The position numbers and the translations under genes were made by a program. The notes beneath the pieces are model-generated. The model ran no database searches and was not told where the DNA came from. It was given only the letters and a program-made list of their open reading frames with translations. From positions 248,001 through 312,000 of the forward strand of contig NZ_JABBFQ010000001.1 of the NCBI RefSeq assembly GCF_018494055.1: a stretch of 64,000 nt of DNA, given 5' to 3'. This stretch comes from Rosenbergiella epipactidis. GTDB taxonomy: Bacteria > Pseudomonadota > Gammaproteobacteria > Enterobacterales > Enterobacteriaceae. Positions 46,758 to 54,572 of the stretch are shown piece after piece (positions within the stretch are counted from its first letter, which is position 1; each line of letters opens with the position of its first letter).

Positions 46758-47077
46758 TTACAGCGCCATATCGCGATTCGGGGTAGAAGTCGTCGAGGCA
46801 GGTGCTTGCGTATTCGCTGGTGCAGCCATCTGAATACGTGGAGGAGGCGTTAACATTAACACTTCAGCCGTATGGTCCCAGACCTGTTGCGCTAAACCCG
46901 GATCGTTATTCAACTTCTTAACGATGCGCTCATGATAGCGCCACCGATCAGTAATACATCAGTATTTTCGGTGCGTGCTTGTGCGGTGTGAGTAAATAGC
47001 GACGCGGCGATCAGCGATAAACTGAATACCGTCTTTTTAATATGTTGTATAACAAACCCTGATAAGGAACTAACCAA
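46758..47077 (-). pseudogene. mqo: Remnant of malate:quinone oxidoreductase with a large internal deletion
   Basis: No long frame is open here, but two pieces of Mqo can be read on the minus strand. The 5' piece (47077 to about 46920) encodes a signal-peptide-like stretch and then TENTDVLLIGGAIMSASL, the FAD-binding start of Mqo (E. coli reads TDVLLIGGGIMSATLG), and ends at TGA at 46910-46912. The 3' piece, in another frame (about 46945 to the TAA at 46758), encodes KKLNNDPGLAQQVWDHTAEV and ends RDMAL, resembling the Mqo C-terminus. About 105 of some 540 codons remain, so about 430 codons are missing and the junction is out of frame. Intact Mqo would oxidise malate and feed electrons to quinones. 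Confidence 0.82.
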
Positions 47078-47310
47078 TAGTGTGACCGATTTTAAACAAT
47101 TTATTCATAATTGTTAATAACAATTAATCAATATTTCCCAAACAATATTGCTCATATTAGAAATATATCATTACTTATCGTAGTGTTATTACGCTGTTTT
47201 CCGTAAAAATCGATCCATTATCAATTAATAAAAACGCGAACATTATGAATAAACTTTCACTAATGAAATCGGTACCTGTATGCATTTTCACCGACATACT
47301 TTGCATTTTA

Positions 47311-48522
47311 CTAAGATGACTCGTTCGCAGTCTGAATCGGTGTCTGTTTTAACAGCCGATAAAACACCAATACATTAACCAGCATGATCAGTGCAGAAAA
47401 CGTGAAGACCCATTCCATGCCAAACAACGATGAGGTTACCGCGCCAAGTAGTGGACCGAGCACATTGCCCAAATTCATAAAGGATTGGTTATAACCGAAC
47501 AATCTTCCCGATACGGCGGTGGAAGAGCAAGCGATAATCAGCGATTGGATAGCGGGAAACATTGCCCCATCGGCAAACCCAATCAGTAACCGAGTAAGAG
47601 AAAACTGCCAGACAGTCGCTACCCAAGTCGTCGCCAGTAAGATAAGCGTAAACAGTAGTGAGGCAATAATAATGACCCACTGCGCACCATACTTATCACT
47701 GATCCTCCCCCAAAGCGGGGCGGTTATTAACGCCGAAAGGCCGGGTAACGCTGCGATAAATCCACTCATAAAAGCGAGATTATCGCGCGTCGGGGCGAGA
47801 TGTTCGACATAGAGATAGAGAATAGGGTTAACCGAGCCGTTGCAAAGTTGCACGACCAGCGTTGAGCAGAGTAAACAGAGTATTAAGGGTTTGGCAGGCA
47901 ATTTCGCCCAAAAACCCTGAGGGTCCGTCATGATTCGTTTCGGCAGCGTATCTTTCGGCGACTCTTTAACCAAAAACAGCGTCACAAAGGTACTGATTAC
48001 TAATAGGCCTGTTGTCACAAAAAAGACCGGACGTAAGCCAATATGATCCGCTAAGTAGCCACCTAGTAGTGGGCCACAAAGAAAGCCACTGATCTGCGCA
48101 GTCGATAACATACTGAGTGCGAATCCACTGCGGCCTTTAGGCGCTTGACTGGCAATTAGTGCCATGGCATTTGGAATGTATCCTGAGGCCAACCCCATGA
48201 TGCCGCGGAACAGACAGAGTTGCCATACCGATTGCGCCAAGCCTTGACAGACAATGGCAATGGCCATCCCTACCGTGGCACGAATCAGCATCAGCTTACG
48301 GCCGCGTTTATCGGCAATTTTTCCCCATAGGGGCGAAACGACCGCCGAAACGAGAAATGTCATACTGAAGGCAACGCCCGACCAGAGGGTAAGCTGCTCG
48401 GTGGTATAGTGTCCCAATTGCGAAATATAGAGGGGAAGAAAAGGGAGTAATTGACTGGTACCGAGTCCAGTAATAAAACATCCCAGCCACAGGGAGACTA
48501 AATTTTTCTGCCAAGCGTTCAT
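47311..48522 (-). CDS. MdtG-like major-facilitator drug exporter
   Basis: 403-residue, 12-helix exporter of the DHA1 type, similar to E. coli MdtG (408 residues). Shared segments are NLVSLWLGCFITGLGTSQLL, LPFLPLYISQLGHYTTEQL, the signature loop GKIADKRGRKLMLIRATVGM and GRLFGYNQSFMNLGNVLGPL. In E. coli MdtG gives low-level resistance to fosfomycin and deoxycholate when overexpressed, and is mar/sox/rob-controlled. Identity looks moderate, so I give no symbol. Its upstream region also serves the divergent OprB gene. Confidence 0.85.
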   Translation of the reverse strand: MNAWQKNLVSLWLGCFITGLGTSQLLPFLPLYISQLGHYTTEQLTLWSGVAFSMTFLVSAVVSPLWGKIADKRGRKLMLIRATVGMAIAIVCQGLAQSVWQLCLFRGIMGLASGYIPNAMALIASQAPKGRSGFALSMLSTAQISGFLCGPLLGGYLADHIGLRPVFFVTTGLLVISTFVTLFLVKESPKDTLPKRIMTDPQGFWAKLPAKPLILCLLCSTLVVQLCNGSVNPILYLYVEHLAPTRDNLAFMSGFIAALPGLSALITAPLWGRISDKYGAQWVIIIASLLFTLILLATTWVATVWQFSLTRLLIGFADGAMFPAIQSLIIACSSTAVSGRLFGYNQSFMNLGNVLGPLLGAVTSSLFGMEWVFTFSALIMLVNVLVFYRLLKQTPIQTANESS

Positions 48523-48607
48523 GAAGCTGCCATTGTCTGAGTCAATCAGTAATTTTCTGAGTTACTGGCTAGGGTATAGCAGCGGGAAGAACTTTTCATT
48601 AACCAAA

Positions 48608-48623
48608 GGTGATCTTTATCAAA
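48608..48623. promoter_or_regulatory. Possible CRP site upstream of the OprB-type porin gene
   Basis: GGTGA-TCTTTA-TCAAA resembles TGTGA-N6-TCACA with one mismatch per half. It lies about 140 bp upstream of the porin start in the 239-bp divergent region. A CRP-controlled sugar porin would be sensible. Low confidence, consensus match only. Confidence 0.3.
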
Positions 48624-48761
48624 AGTCAGCACGCGAGCTGCGATTACCTATTGCCATGATCGTGGCATTTCGATAAAAGAAAGCTGTCTTCTTTTCTTTC
48701 ACTGGGTTGAAATAACCCGAATTTCATAACATAAAGTCCATGATGGACTTGGAGAAATTGC

Positions 48762-50111
48762 ATGGATGCGAAACCGCTTTACGGTTGGTTGCTTATCGCC
48801 GGTATGTCTATCTCAACCTCACTCACCGCTGCACCGTTCACCCCCACTGTATTAGGTTTCGAACCGCCCCCTGAACAAGGTTTATTGGGGGATATGCTAG
48901 GGTTGAGACCTCGATTAACGCAGGAAGGGTTCAACTTCAATTTCGGCTACTTATCGCAAACGGCGAGTAATTTACATGGCGGTGCCGATACGCGGCACAA
49001 AACTGCTTATATCGATCAGTTTGCATTGACCTTCACACAGAATCTCGAAGCCTTAACGGGGATCCCCGGTGCCGTTATTGAGGGAAATATCGTCAATCGT
49101 AACCATAACCAGAACTTAGCGACGCAGCGTTTGCAAGATAAGTCTGTACCGATGACCGATTTAGCGCAGGAGAGCTGGGGCGGTCAATCGATTACTCGCT
49201 TGGGCTGGCTCACCGCGGGAAGAAGCTTTTTAGGGGGTGACCTGTTCTGGCGCGTTGGGCTAATGAATAAAGTCCAAGTCTTTGATCAGGCGATCCCTTG
49301 TGATTTCCAAATCCTCTCTTTATGTGGCGGAAAGTCTGCGTATTCCATGACGTGGAATAACTGGAACGTTCACACATGGGGGACTAGCGTAGAATGGAAA
49401 GCCACACCGGAGCTGGCGATAAAAGTCGCCTTAATGGAGCAGAACTCCCAAGCGGCGAGTCGTGCCCATGCGTGGAGTGTTTCCACCCAACACAGTAAAG
49501 GCGTGATTGTACCGGTCGAGGCAGAGTGGAAAACACAGGTCAATCAGCTTCCCGGTATCTATACACTGGGGGTGAGTTGGACAAACGCTGAGCAAACGCA
49601 TTTAGCCCGGGGAGTCAGTCAATACTGGGGAGCCAGTGATCCGAATGGTTATGCCAAAACCCATAATTCTTATTATCTCTGGGCCGCGGCAAATCAACAA
49701 GTTACCCGCCATAGTAATGATCCGCTCCGGGGGATGAGCCTATCGGCGAGTTTAGGATTAGGTGATAAGCGCACGATACGCTTACCGGCAGTCGGGTCAG
49801 TCTCCGCACGTTATCGGGGGATGTTCGATGCGCGCCCCAACGATTGGCTAGGCTTAGGCGTAAGCTATGTCAAGGTGGGTAGCTGGGCGAATAGAGACCA
49901 ACAGCAGCAACAGGCGGTAGCAGCACAGCAAAATATCGCGGGCTATTGGCCGACTGGCAGTTCAGCAATCAATACGGAATTATTTTACCGTTTCCAGCTA
50001 ACACCTTGGTTCCAACTGCAGCCCAGTCTGCAATATTGGCATAATCCCGGCGCAGTCAGTGATACGCCGGATGCATGGGTAATGGGAGTGAAAACCACCG
50101 TCACTTTCTAA
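48762..50111 (+). CDS. OprB-type carbohydrate-selective porin
   Basis: 449-residue outer-membrane protein. The signal peptide ends after SLTAA (about residue 24), then comes a beta-strand-rich barrel ending in the outer-membrane signature ...TTVTF with C-terminal phenylalanine. The N-terminal LLGDMLGLRPRLTQEGFNFN and YIDQFALTFTQNLEALTGIP, then MNKVQVFDQAIPCDFQILSL, match the OprB family of glucose-inducible porins. The substrate is probably glucose or another sugar. GGAG precedes the ATG. It is followed by the fhu genes on the other strand. The sorbosone-dehydrogenase-like gene 11 kb away may belong to the same periplasmic sugar physiology. Confidence 0.87.
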   Translation: MDAKPLYGWLLIAGMSISTSLTAAPFTPTVLGFEPPPEQGLLGDMLGLRPRLTQEGFNFNFGYLSQTASNLHGGADTRHKTAYIDQFALTFTQNLEALTGIPGAVIEGNIVNRNHNQNLATQRLQDKSVPMTDLAQESWGGQSITRLGWLTAGRSFLGGDLFWRVGLMNKVQVFDQAIPCDFQILSLCGGKSAYSMTWNNWNVHTWGTSVEWKATPELAIKVALMEQNSQAASRAHAWSVSTQHSKGVIVPVEAEWKTQVNQLPGIYTLGVSWTNAEQTHLARGVSQYWGASDPNGYAKTHNSYYLWAAANQQVTRHSNDPLRGMSLSASLGLGDKRTIRLPAVGSVSARYRGMFDARPNDWLGLGVSYVKVGSWANRDQQQQQAVAAQQNIAGYWPTGSSAINTELFYRFQLTPWFQLQPSLQYWHNPGAVSDTPDAWVMGVKTTVTF

Positions 50112-50148
50112 CCTTACCGCTAGCCCTTAAACAGGGCTAGCTTTTAAC

Positions 50149-52074
50149 TCAAGGTCGCCGATACAGCAACCATAACAACGCTGGCGCACCGAGAATAACT
50201 GCCACTATCCCTGCAGGTACCTGGAATGGCCACATGACCAGTCTACCGATAAAATCGGCGGCTAACATCAATAGTGCCCCGCAAATCACGCTGACCCATA
50301 ACGCGTGTCCAAAACGGTAAATCCCCAAATAACGCGCAGCTTGCGGCGCTAACAGCCCGACAAAACTCATCGGTCCCAGCAGAAGTGTTGCGCCAGCACT
50401 TAAGGTGGCACACCAAATAATTAATAGAGTGGTGCTGCCGCGCAGGGATAAACCGCGTGACGATGCCACTGTTCTTCCTAGCGGTAGCAGGGTTAACCAG
50501 CGTGTGAAGAGCAAGCTGATTGGCAGGCTGACTCCCAAGCCGACTATCGCCGCAAGGGCCTTTTGCGGTGTCGCTCCCCAAGTCGATCCTGATAACCAAC
50601 TAATAATAACGCTACTATTCGGAGCGCCTGAGGCTAAAAACAGCGTAATCAAGGCTAATGAAAATGACCCCAACGCTGTCCCGACAAGGAGAATTTTTGG
50701 CGTTTGATCACTGGCATTGATCGCAAAGAGGATAATGATACCTAGGCTTATCATCGCGCCCAATGCTGCCACAGGAAACAGCAGTAGGGCGCTTGCACTC
50801 GGCATCAATACCAGTAACAGCACGACGGCACAGGCAGCACCGCTATTAATTCCCAACACTTCTGGGCTAGCGAGAGGATTACTGGTTAACCGCTGTAAAA
50901 TGACCCCAGCGCTCGCGAGCAACCCTCCACAGCCGACTGCCATCAACGATCTTGGCCAGCGTAAATCATAGGGATCGCCCAAACTGATTAGCCAGCCGTG
51001 GGAGGCGTGTGTCAAGGTAAATGCTAAGATTGCTACGCCAAGTAGGGTGAGCAATAGAAACACCTTAGCGACTTTGGGCAGGATAAGGACTTTGACGGCA
51101 GTACTGCCTAAAGCAGGCGGGTGCGGGAAACGCGCCTTAACGATGATCAGTAACATCAATGGAATACCAATAATCGCCGTGATGTTCCCAGCACTGATCT
51201 GCCAATTGAAGGCCTCGGCGAACAGCGCCAATTGGTCACAAAAGAGTAATAAGCCCGCGCCAAACGCCATCCCTAATAGCAGGCCTCTTTTAAAAGATAA
51301 TCGCGGAAATAGCCGAGTAATTTGCGGCGCAAATAACCCGATAAAACTGATTAAGCCAACTTGGCTGACGGTCCAAGCGGCAAGTAATGCCATCAGTCCC
51401 AAGGCCAATAAACGATAGAGTCGGCTATTGCCGCCTAAACTATCGACAACCTCATCAGACAGTTTGAGTAAGGCGAGGGCGCGCGCGCTGAACAAGATCA
51501 GCACCGTGACGACCACTAACATAGGCAAGAGTTGCGTGACGACCGACCAATCGTTCTGCGCTAAATTACCGCTATTCCAGATAAAGAGGGATTGCATCTG
51601 TTCATGATGGAATAGCACCAGGCCATTTTGTAATGCGGAACAAAAAAGCCCCATCACCATTCCCGTTAGCAACAAGGTTAAGGGCGACATCCCTCGGTGG
51701 CGGCTCAATGCATAGATCATAGCGGTAGTGATAAAGCCTCCCGCCAGTGCAAAACTCTGCGTGACCCAAGGCGTGACACTCGCGAATAAGGCAAGGGTTG
51801 TGCCCAACTGAGCACCGGAAGCAATACCCAGCGTCGCAGGCTCAGCGAGGGGATTTTTCAACACCAGTTGTGCTAACAGCCCACAAAGGCCTAATGCTGC
51901 CCCCGCCAATAGGGCAACCATTATCCGCGGTAAATAGCTTTGTGACCACAACAGTGCTGCCATACCGGGTTGTGTCGCAGTACTGGTGACTAAATGCTGC
52001 AGATTCCAGCCAATGAGCAGAGCGGTCAGTAATGCTAGCAGGGTAAAAGCAAATCCCGTCCGAAGTTTAGTCAT
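50149..52074 (-). CDS. fhuB: FhuB, ferric hydroxamate ABC permease (double-length)
   Basis: 641-residue permease (E. coli 660) made of two fused FecCD-type halves of about ten helices each. In the first half are LLAQLVLKNPLAEPATLGIA and GLISFIGLFAPQITRLFPRL; in the second are RLTSNPLASPEVLGINSGAA and GPMSFVGLLAPQAARYLGIY. It moves ferric hydroxamate siderophores across the inner membrane with FhuC and FhuD. It overlaps fhuD by 8 bp and ends the fhuF-fhuC-fhuD-fhuB series. Confidence 0.95.
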   Translation of the reverse strand: MTKLRTGFAFTLLALLTALLIGWNLQHLVTSTATQPGMAALLWSQSYLPRIMVALLAGAALGLCGLLAQLVLKNPLAEPATLGIASGAQLGTTLALFASVTPWVTQSFALAGGFITTAMIYALSRHRGMSPLTLLLTGMVMGLFCSALQNGLVLFHHEQMQSLFIWNSGNLAQNDWSVVTQLLPMLVVVTVLILFSARALALLKLSDEVVDSLGGNSRLYRLLALGLMALLAAWTVSQVGLISFIGLFAPQITRLFPRLSFKRGLLLGMAFGAGLLLFCDQLALFAEAFNWQISAGNITAIIGIPLMLLIIVKARFPHPPALGSTAVKVLILPKVAKVFLLLTLLGVAILAFTLTHASHGWLISLGDPYDLRWPRSLMAVGCGGLLASAGVILQRLTSNPLASPEVLGINSGAACAVVLLLVLMPSASALLLFPVAALGAMISLGIIILFAINASDQTPKILLVGTALGSFSLALITLFLASGAPNSSVIISWLSGSTWGATPQKALAAIVGLGVSLPISLLFTRWLTLLPLGRTVASSRGLSLRGSTTLLIIWCATLSAGATLLLGPMSFVGLLAPQAARYLGIYRFGHALWVSVICGALLMLAADFIGRLVMWPFQVPAGIVAVILGAPALLWLLYRRP

Positions 52075-52969
52075 GCCATTGTCCTGACAAATGAAGAAGT
52101 TGCTCAGTAAAACGCAATGCCGCGTGAAGTCCGCCGTACATCCATGCGCCTTCTACTTGATAGTGGTTATGCTGCTGCATAAAGGGCATTTTCTGCCAGA
52201 GGCCAGATTGCGGCACGGTGCGCGTTGCTCCGCGTTCGCCATGCATAAACTCAATCGCGATATCCGTTTCGACAGGGTAAAGTTGTTCGACCCCGATAAC
52301 CGCGCTACCCCACATATTGGCACTCCCTTGCCATGCACACTCTAGCCCTAAATACGCTAATACCTCCCCAAAGAGGCTACTCGGTGACATGACTAAGACT
52401 TGGCGCGGACTCAAAAAACTATACAGCAATAGCCGTTTACCCTGCCAAGGTGCCAGCTGTTGGCGAGCAGCCGTCATGCTTGCCTGCCATACCGTTATGC
52501 TGCGCTGCGCGTAGGCTTCACGGCCAAGGTGGCGGCCAAGTTGTTGTAGATTGTCGCGGGCAACGCTGAGAATTTTTTTACCTGGCAGAGTAAAAGGATA
52601 ACGGATGACTTCACCAAATTGTTGTAGCCTGCTTTCCGGTAAGGGGGAATAGAAGGGCAAAATCATGATATCGGGGCGTAACTGCGCAAGAAGCTCCAGA
52701 TTTGGCTCATTACGCAGTCCTAATTCTAGGGTAGTAGCAGGAAGTGACGGTGTCACAACCCATTGGCGATAGCTCGGGATATCACTGACCGCATAAGGTG
52801 TTAATCCGACGCCGTCGATAAGCTCAACAGCCGTCCAATCGAGTGCGGCTATGCGAGGTTGCGGTAGGGTCGCCGCGCGCAATGAGGGAGAAAGACTCGA
52901 TGCAACGCCAATCCCGAGGCCATATTGCAGTAAACGCCGACGGGTAAAGTGAATAGGCTTATTTGACAT
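52067..52969 (-). CDS. fhuD: FhuD, periplasmic hydroxamate-siderophore binding protein
   Basis: 300 residues (E. coli 296). A twin-arginine export signal (TRRRLLQYGLGIG) is followed by the class III binding-protein fold. Family segments are PRIAALDWTAVELIDGVGLT, GLRNEPNLELLAQLRPDIM and SPSSLFGEVLAYLGLECAWQ, with the C-terminal GAWMYGGLHAALRF. It hands ferric hydroxamates such as ferrichrome or ferrioxamine to FhuB. It overlaps both fhuC (11 bp) and fhuB (8 bp), indicating coupled translation. Confidence 0.94.
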   Translation of the reverse strand: MSNKPIHFTRRRLLQYGLGIGVASSLSPSLRAATLPQPRIAALDWTAVELIDGVGLTPYAVSDIPSYRQWVVTPSLPATTLELGLRNEPNLELLAQLRPDIMILPFYSPLPESRLQQFGEVIRYPFTLPGKKILSVARDNLQQLGRHLGREAYAQRSITVWQASMTAARQQLAPWQGKRLLLYSFLSPRQVLVMSPSSLFGEVLAYLGLECAWQGSANMWGSAVIGVEQLYPVETDIAIEFMHGERGATRTVPQSGLWQKMPFMQQHNHYQVEGAWMYGGLHAALRFTEQLLHLSGQWHD

Positions 52970-53759
52970 AGCTAATAGGCGGTAATAGGGGATCGGGATG
53001 GGTCACGCCCATTGGAACATGGTAAATCGCGGAGAGTTGTTCGGCTGTCATCAAGGCTTGTGCATCACCTTTAAACACGGTTTCACCTTGCCGTAACGCC
53101 ACAAACTCGTCGCAAAATCGTGCCGCCATATTGATATCATGCAACACCATGACAACCGTAAGCTGACGAGTGCGAGACAGATCGTGAATGACCTGAAGTA
53201 CCTCTTTTTGGTGGGCGATATCCAGCGCTGAGGTGGGTTCATCTAATAACAAACAGTGACTTGCTTGCACCACGCACATCGCAAGCCATGCTCGTTGCCG
53301 CTCACCACCAGAGAGTTGCTCGACGAGGTGGTCGCTCGCCCAATGCAAATCGACACTTCGGATTGCGTCCTCAACCAAGGACATATCTTCGCTACTGACC
53401 CGTTTTAAGGCACCGTGCCAAGCATAGCGGCCTAAAGTCACTAATTCTTTTACTGTCATGCCTTCAGCAGGCGGTAATTGCTGCGGTAAATAGGCGATAT
53501 GGCGAGCAAATTCGCGTGCGGGCCACTTCGCAATAGGCCGATTCTGCCAGAGAATATCACCGCTATGCTGCGTATTTTGACGGCTAAGTAAATTCAGTAG
53601 GGTCGACTTACCCGAACCATTGTGGCCGATTAGCCCGGTCACGCGGCCAGGGGAAAAGGTATGGGTCACTGGCTGCAATATTTGACGCCCGGCGATCTGT
53701 ACCCCAGCATCGCGCAGTTCAAACAGCGGCACCGACGCGCTTTGTCTTACATTGTTCAC
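52959..53759 (-). CDS. fhuC: FhuC, ferric hydroxamate ABC ATPase
   Basis: 266 residues (E. coli 265). The ATPase motifs are complete: Walker A GLIGHNGSGKSTLL, Q-loop around YLPQQLPPAEG, signature QLSGGERQRAWLAM, Walker B HCLLLDEPTSALD and H-loop VVMVLHDINMAARF. I prefer the GTG at 53759 because it lies just past the fhuF stop, has GGAAAG upstream and gives the orthologue length. An ATG at 53813 is also in frame but would overlap fhuF by 44 bp. Confidence 0.93.
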   Translation of the reverse strand: MNNVRQSASVPLFELRDAGVQIAGRQILQPVTHTFSPGRVTGLIGHNGSGKSTLLNLLSRQNTQHSGDILWQNRPIAKWPAREFARHIAYLPQQLPPAEGMTVKELVTLGRYAWHGALKRVSSEDMSLVEDAIRSVDLHWASDHLVEQLSGGERQRAWLAMCVVQASHCLLLDEPTSALDIAHQKEVLQVIHDLSRTRQLTVVMVLHDINMAARFCDEFVALRQGETVFKGDAQALMTAEQLSAIYHVPMGVTHPDPLLPPISYVK

Positions 53760-53769
53760 AATCTTTCCA

Positions 53770-54444
53770 TTAGCGTTTTGACGTTGGGCAACGATCAAGT
53801 GGGCAAGAGGCACACAACTCTTTATCCAAGTGAAAGCGCATACAACAATGACGTCGTTGTATTATCGCGGGCTTATCAGCTTGGTCAAGTGTGATGAAGG
53901 GTTGATATAGACGGTTTCGCTCGCCATTAATCAAGTGTGTGGTAGCAAAAAGATGATGTAACAGGTGCGTGGGAACCTGTTTTTGTTCCACTCGACGCAT
54001 ACTTTGATGTAAGCGCACTGCCGCGTTACTCCAAAAAAGGGCGAGGGGATGTCCCGCAATCCCCGACAGAGTTGAGCAGACCGGCGCGATAAATCCAGAA
54101 ACCAATTGCTGAATAGCTTGGTATTGTTCGGTCTCGCTTTGTGCCGCAAGCGAGAGATGACTGACGGATATGGGATCAGGAAATCCTTGGTGATTAAGCG
54201 AAAAACTGCCAACCCATTGCCAGAGTGGATAAGCGCGCTGGTCAACCAATAACTGCTCGCCCCAGGTTAATAACGTACCGGCGAAGAACCACTGTGACCA
54301 CTTAGATAACCAGGCCAATTGCTCAGGCGACCGATAGGTATTCCAGTCTTGTGGGAGTAAGGCTCGAAAACTCTCGCAAGCGCGTAAGGTCGCTAGGGGA
54401 TACGTATTAGGAAGTGACTGGGCGATAGGGGCTGTTCTAGGCAT
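53770..54444 (-). CDS. fhuF: FhuF, ferric-siderophore iron reductase
   Basis: 224-residue cytosolic reductase that removes iron from hydroxamate siderophores. The diagnostic 2Fe-2S motif sits at the C-terminus as CCMRFHLDKELCASC (C-C-x10-C-x2-C). Upstream regions include FIAPVCSTLSGIAGHPLALF. In E. coli fhuF is at a separate locus from fhuCDB; here it is fused into the transport operon as the first gene, so import and iron release are controlled together. It diverges from the TonB-dependent receptor across a large palindrome. Confidence 0.92.
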   Translation of the reverse strand: MPRTAPIAQSLPNTYPLATLRACESFRALLPQDWNTYRSPEQLAWLSKWSQWFFAGTLLTWGEQLLVDQRAYPLWQWVGSFSLNHQGFPDPISVSHLSLAAQSETEQYQAIQQLVSGFIAPVCSTLSGIAGHPLALFWSNAAVRLHQSMRRVEQKQVPTHLLHHLFATTHLINGERNRLYQPFITLDQADKPAIIQRRHCCMRFHLDKELCASCPLDRCPTSKR

Positions 54445-54472
54445 GTTGTCGCTCGCACTACGGGAAATTGTT

Positions 54473-54511
54473 CAATAGTAATGCAAATGAGAGATATTTG
54501 CATTACTATTG
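54473..54511. promoter_or_regulatory. Perfect 39-bp palindrome (16-bp arms) in the fhuF/receptor divergent promoter
   Basis: CAATAGTAATGCAAAT (54473-54488) is repeated exactly in inverse at 54496-54511 around the 7-bp centre GAGAGAT. It lies 28 bp upstream of fhuF and about 60 bp upstream of the receptor gene, both iron-uptake functions. The core GCAAATGAGAGATATTTGC is AT-rich with the size of a Fur box, and the longer palindrome could hold overlapping Fur dimers. Fur is inferred from context; the match to the Fur consensus is only moderate. Confidence 0.7.
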
Positions 54512-54572
54512 TCGGCATTTTGTAAGATTAACGACAACAATAAATTATAACCTAATGAAAAACGGATACTAT

